23,289 bases of DNA from Caulobacteraceae bacterium UBA6225 (GTDB lineage: Bacteria; Pseudomonadota; Alphaproteobacteria; Caulobacterales; Caulobacteraceae): assembly GCA_002441055.1 (NCBI GenBank), contig DJWR01000052.1, forward strand, positions 1,216 through 24,504, read 5' to 3'. Under the pieces are notes generated by a model. That model did no database searches. It was not told where the DNA came from and saw only the letters and a list, made by a program, of their open reading frames with translations. A program made the translations under genes and the position numbers. Position 1 is the stretch's first letter, and every line of letters starts with the position of its first letter. This document shows, in pieces, positions 21,057 to 23,289 of the stretch.

Positions 21057-23289
21057 ATGGCCGATCAGCTGAACTTCATCCGCGTGCGCGGCGCGCGGGA
21101 GCACAACCTCAAGGACGTCAATGTCGACATCCCGCGGGGCGAGCTGGTGGTGCTCACGGGCCTGTCTGGCTCGGGCAAGAGTTCGCTGGCCTTCGACACC
21201 ATCTATGCCGAGGGTCAGCGTCGCTATGTGGAGAGCCTCTCGGCCTATGCCCGCCAGTTTTTGGAGCTGATGAGCAAGCCCGATGTGGACCTGATCGAGG
21301 GCCTCTCCCCGGCCATCTCCATCGAGCAGAAGACCACCAGCCGCAATCCCCGCTCCACCGTCGGCACGGTCACCGAGATTCACGACTATATGCGCCTGCT
21401 GTGGGCGCGGGTGGGCGTGCCCTATTCGCCGGCCACCGGCCTGCCCATCGAAAGTCAGACCGTAAGCCAGATGGTCGACAAGCTGACCGCCCTGCCCGAT
21501 GGCGAGCGGCTCTATCTGCTGGCGCCGGTGGTCCGCGGCCGCAAGGGCGAGTACCGCAAGGAGATCGCCGAGTGGCAGCGAGCGGGCTTCCAGCGGCTGA
21601 AGATCGACGGAACCTTCTATCCCATTGAGGACGCTCCGGTTCTCGACAAGAAGTTCAAGCACGACATCGACATCGTCGTGGACCGGCTGGTGACCCGGGG
21701 CGACCAGGAAAGCCGCTACGCCGACAGTCTGGAGACCGCCCTGCGGCTGGCCGACGGTATCGCCACAGCCGAATGGGCCGATGTGGCCGAGGGCGAAACC
21801 GCGCCGCGCCAGATCATTTTCTCCGAGAAGTTCGCCTGTCCGGTCTCGGGCTTTTCGATCAGTGAGATCGAGCCGCGGCTGTTTTCGTTCAACAACCCCT
21901 TTGGCGCCTGCCCGGCCTGTGACGGCCTGGGCGCCAAGCTCGCCTTCGACGCCGATCTGGTCATCCCGGACAAGGACAAGTCCCTGCACAAGGGCGCAGT
22001 CGCCCCCTGGTCCAAGGGCCCCTCGCCCCTCTACACCCAGACCCTGCAGGCGCTCGCCCGCCACTATGACTTCTCGATGGACGAACCCTGGTGGAAGCTG
22101 CCCGACGCCGCCCGCGAGGTGATCCTGAACGGCACCAAGGGCACTAAAATCCAGTTCGTCTATGACGACAACGCCCGCAAATACGAGGTCAACAAGACCT
22201 TCGAAGGCGTCCTGCCGAACCTGGAGCGCCGCTGGCGCGAGACCGACTCCGCCTGGGTGCGCGAGGAGTTGGGCCGCTTCCAGTCGGAAACGCCCTGTGA
22301 GGTCTGCGAGGGCTATCGCCTGAAGCCCGAGGCCCTGGCGGTGAAGATCGACGGCCGGCACATCGGCGAGATTTCCCGCCTGTCGATTCAGCATGCCCGG
22401 GAGTGGTTCAGCGCCCTGGAGCAGAGCCTCAGCGACAAGCAGATGGAGATCGCCCGGCGGATCCTGAAGGAGATCAATGACCGGCTGCGCTTCCTGGTGG
22501 ATGTGGGGCTCAACTATCTGAACATGTCGCGCAATTCCGGCACCCTGTCGGGCGGCGAAAGCCAGCGCATCCGTCTGGCCAGCCAGATCGGCTCAGGCCT
22601 GACCGGGGTGCTGTATGTCCTCGATGAGCCCTCCATCGGCCTGCACCAGCGCGACAACACCCGCCTGCTCAACAGCCTGCGCGGCCTGCGCGACCTGGGC
22701 AATTCGGTGTTGGTGGTGGAGCACGACGAAGAGGCCATCTTGACGGCCGACTATGTGATCGACATGGGCCCCGCCGCCGGCGTCCACGGTGGAACTATCG
22801 TCGCCGAGGGCACCCCTGAACAGGTGATCGCCAACCTGAAGAGTGTCACGGGCCAGTACCTGTCGGGCGCCCGCGAGATCGCCTTGCCCCGGGACCGCCG
22901 CCCCATCTCCAAGAAGAAGATGGTCCGCATCATCGGCGCCAGCGGCAACAATCTGAAGGATGTGACCGGGGAAATTCCGGTCGGCGTCTTCACCTGCATC
23001 ACCGGCGTTTCCGGCGGCGGCAAGTCGACCTTCACCATCGAGACCCTCTACAAGGCCGCGGCCCGGCGTCTGCACAACGCCAGCGACGCGCCCGCCCAGC
23101 ACGAGCGGATCGAGGGCCTGGAGAATTTCGACAAGGTCATCGACATCGACCAGTCGCCCATCGGCCGCACCCCGCGCTCCAACCCGGCCACCTATACCGG
23201 CGCCTTTCAGCCTATCCGCGACTGGTACGCCGGCCTGCCCGAGGCCAAGGCCCGCGGCTATGGACCGGGGCGCTTCTCGTTCAACGTCA
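21057..23289 (+). CDS. uvrA: Excinuclease ABC subunit A (UvrA), 3' end outside window
   Basis: The damage-recognition ATPase of nucleotide excision repair, working with UvrB and UvrC. The first 744 residues of roughly 950-970 are present and the frame runs off the edge. Walker A of domain I is GLSGSGKS (35-42) and YAEGQRRYVESLSAYARQFL follows. The signature LSGGESQRI is at 497-505, LDEPSIGLHQRD at 522-533, and Walker A of domain II is GVSGGGKST (650-658). The first zinc finger reads C261-P-V-S264 ... C285-P-A-C288, so one cysteine is serine. I recall this as common in alphaproteobacterial UvrA. The window ends at RFSFNV, just before the second zinc finger. AGGA precedes the ATG, and an SOS box lies upstream. 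Confidence 0.97.
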   Translation, partial: MADQLNFIRVRGAREHNLKDVNVDIPRGELVVLTGLSGSGKSSLAFDTIYAEGQRRYVESLSAYARQFLELMSKPDVDLIEGLSPAISIEQKTTSRNPRSTVGTVTEIHDYMRLLWARVGVPYSPATGLPIESQTVSQMVDKLTALPDGERLYLLAPVVRGRKGEYRKEIAEWQRAGFQRLKIDGTFYPIEDAPVLDKKFKHDIDIVVDRLVTRGDQESRYADSLETALRLADGIATAEWADVAEGETAPRQIIFSEKFACPVSGFSISEIEPRLFSFNNPFGACPACDGLGAKLAFDADLVIPDKDKSLHKGAVAPWSKGPSPLYTQTLQALARHYDFSMDEPWWKLPDAAREVILNGTKGTKIQFVYDDNARKYEVNKTFEGVLPNLERRWRETDSAWVREELGRFQSETPCEVCEGYRLKPEALAVKIDGRHIGEISRLSIQHAREWFSALEQSLSDKQMEIARRILKEINDRLRFLVDVGLNYLNMSRNSGTLSGGESQRIRLASQIGSGLTGVLYVLDEPSIGLHQRDNTRLLNSLRGLRDLGNSVLVVEHDEEAILTADYVIDMGPAAGVHGGTIVAEGTPEQVIANLKSVTGQYLSGAREIALPRDRRPISKKKMVRIIGASGNNLKDVTGEIPVGVFTCITGVSGGGKSTFTIETLYKAAARRLHNASDAPAQHERIEGLENFDKVIDIDQSPIGRTPRSNPATYTGAFQPIRDWYAGLPEAKARGYGPGRFSFNV

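Noticed and set aside
21000..22394. 464-codon open frame opposite uvrA
   Set aside because: Antisense to unmistakable UvrA sequence; low-information, His/Gly/Leu-rich translation.

Overview
The window is a GC-rich chromosomal segment from an alphaproteobacterium, most likely Caulobacterales (Caulobacter/Phenylobacterium type). The evidence is the divergent fliX / flgI-cheL-flbY flagellar arrangement, CtrA-type TTAA-N7-TTAAC boxes, a sigma54-type flagellar promoter, a GTTC-N7-GTTC SOS box before uvrA, and a DksA with a reduced zinc site. I see no insertion sequence, prophage, integrase or CRISPR array. The largest open frames opposite the real genes look like coding shadows.

Layout. Positions 1-115 hold two long palindromic repeats. 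Positions 113-3616 (minus) are a tightly overlapping four-gene phosphonate-type ABC importer: lipoprotein binding protein, second binding protein, and two permeases. No ATPase gene is present here. A DUF4118/HisKA_2 sensor kinase follows at 3822-4793 (minus). The 380-base gap after it contains a perfect CtrA box, a candidate small RNA with its own Rho-independent terminator, and then tRNA-Asn(GTT). Next come glyoxalase I (minus), an RND efflux pair (adaptor and 1077-residue pump, plus), and a two-gene unit on the minus strand (lipoprotein, then an Atm1-type ABC exporter). A LOG-family phosphoribohydrolase follows on the plus strand.

The flagellar region is fliX then dksA on the minus strand, divergent from flgI-cheL-flbY on the plus strand. 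The short shared control region carries a CtrA box facing fliX and a sigma54 promoter facing flgI. After flbY there is a housekeeping promoter whose -35 overlaps a CAAAC-N4-GTTTG palindrome. It leads into an FMN riboswitch, then ribH2 and a PaaI-type thioesterase. A convergent ABC-F ATPase follows, sharing its stop codon tetranucleotide with the thioesterase. Then come a secreted M19 dipeptidase and the first 744 codons of uvrA, which runs off the window.

The items most worth attention are: (1) the CtrA-box-driven candidate small RNA at 5023-5092; (2) the layered control of ribH2/thioesterase, with a palindrome, FMN riboswitch and a readable Shine-Dalgarno switch; (3) the ABC-F protein with lysine in place of the second catalytic glutamate, preceded by a 34-codon upstream frame with a strong Shine-Dalgarno; and (4) the compact fliX/flgI control region. 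All functional statements come from reading motifs; no database search was run.
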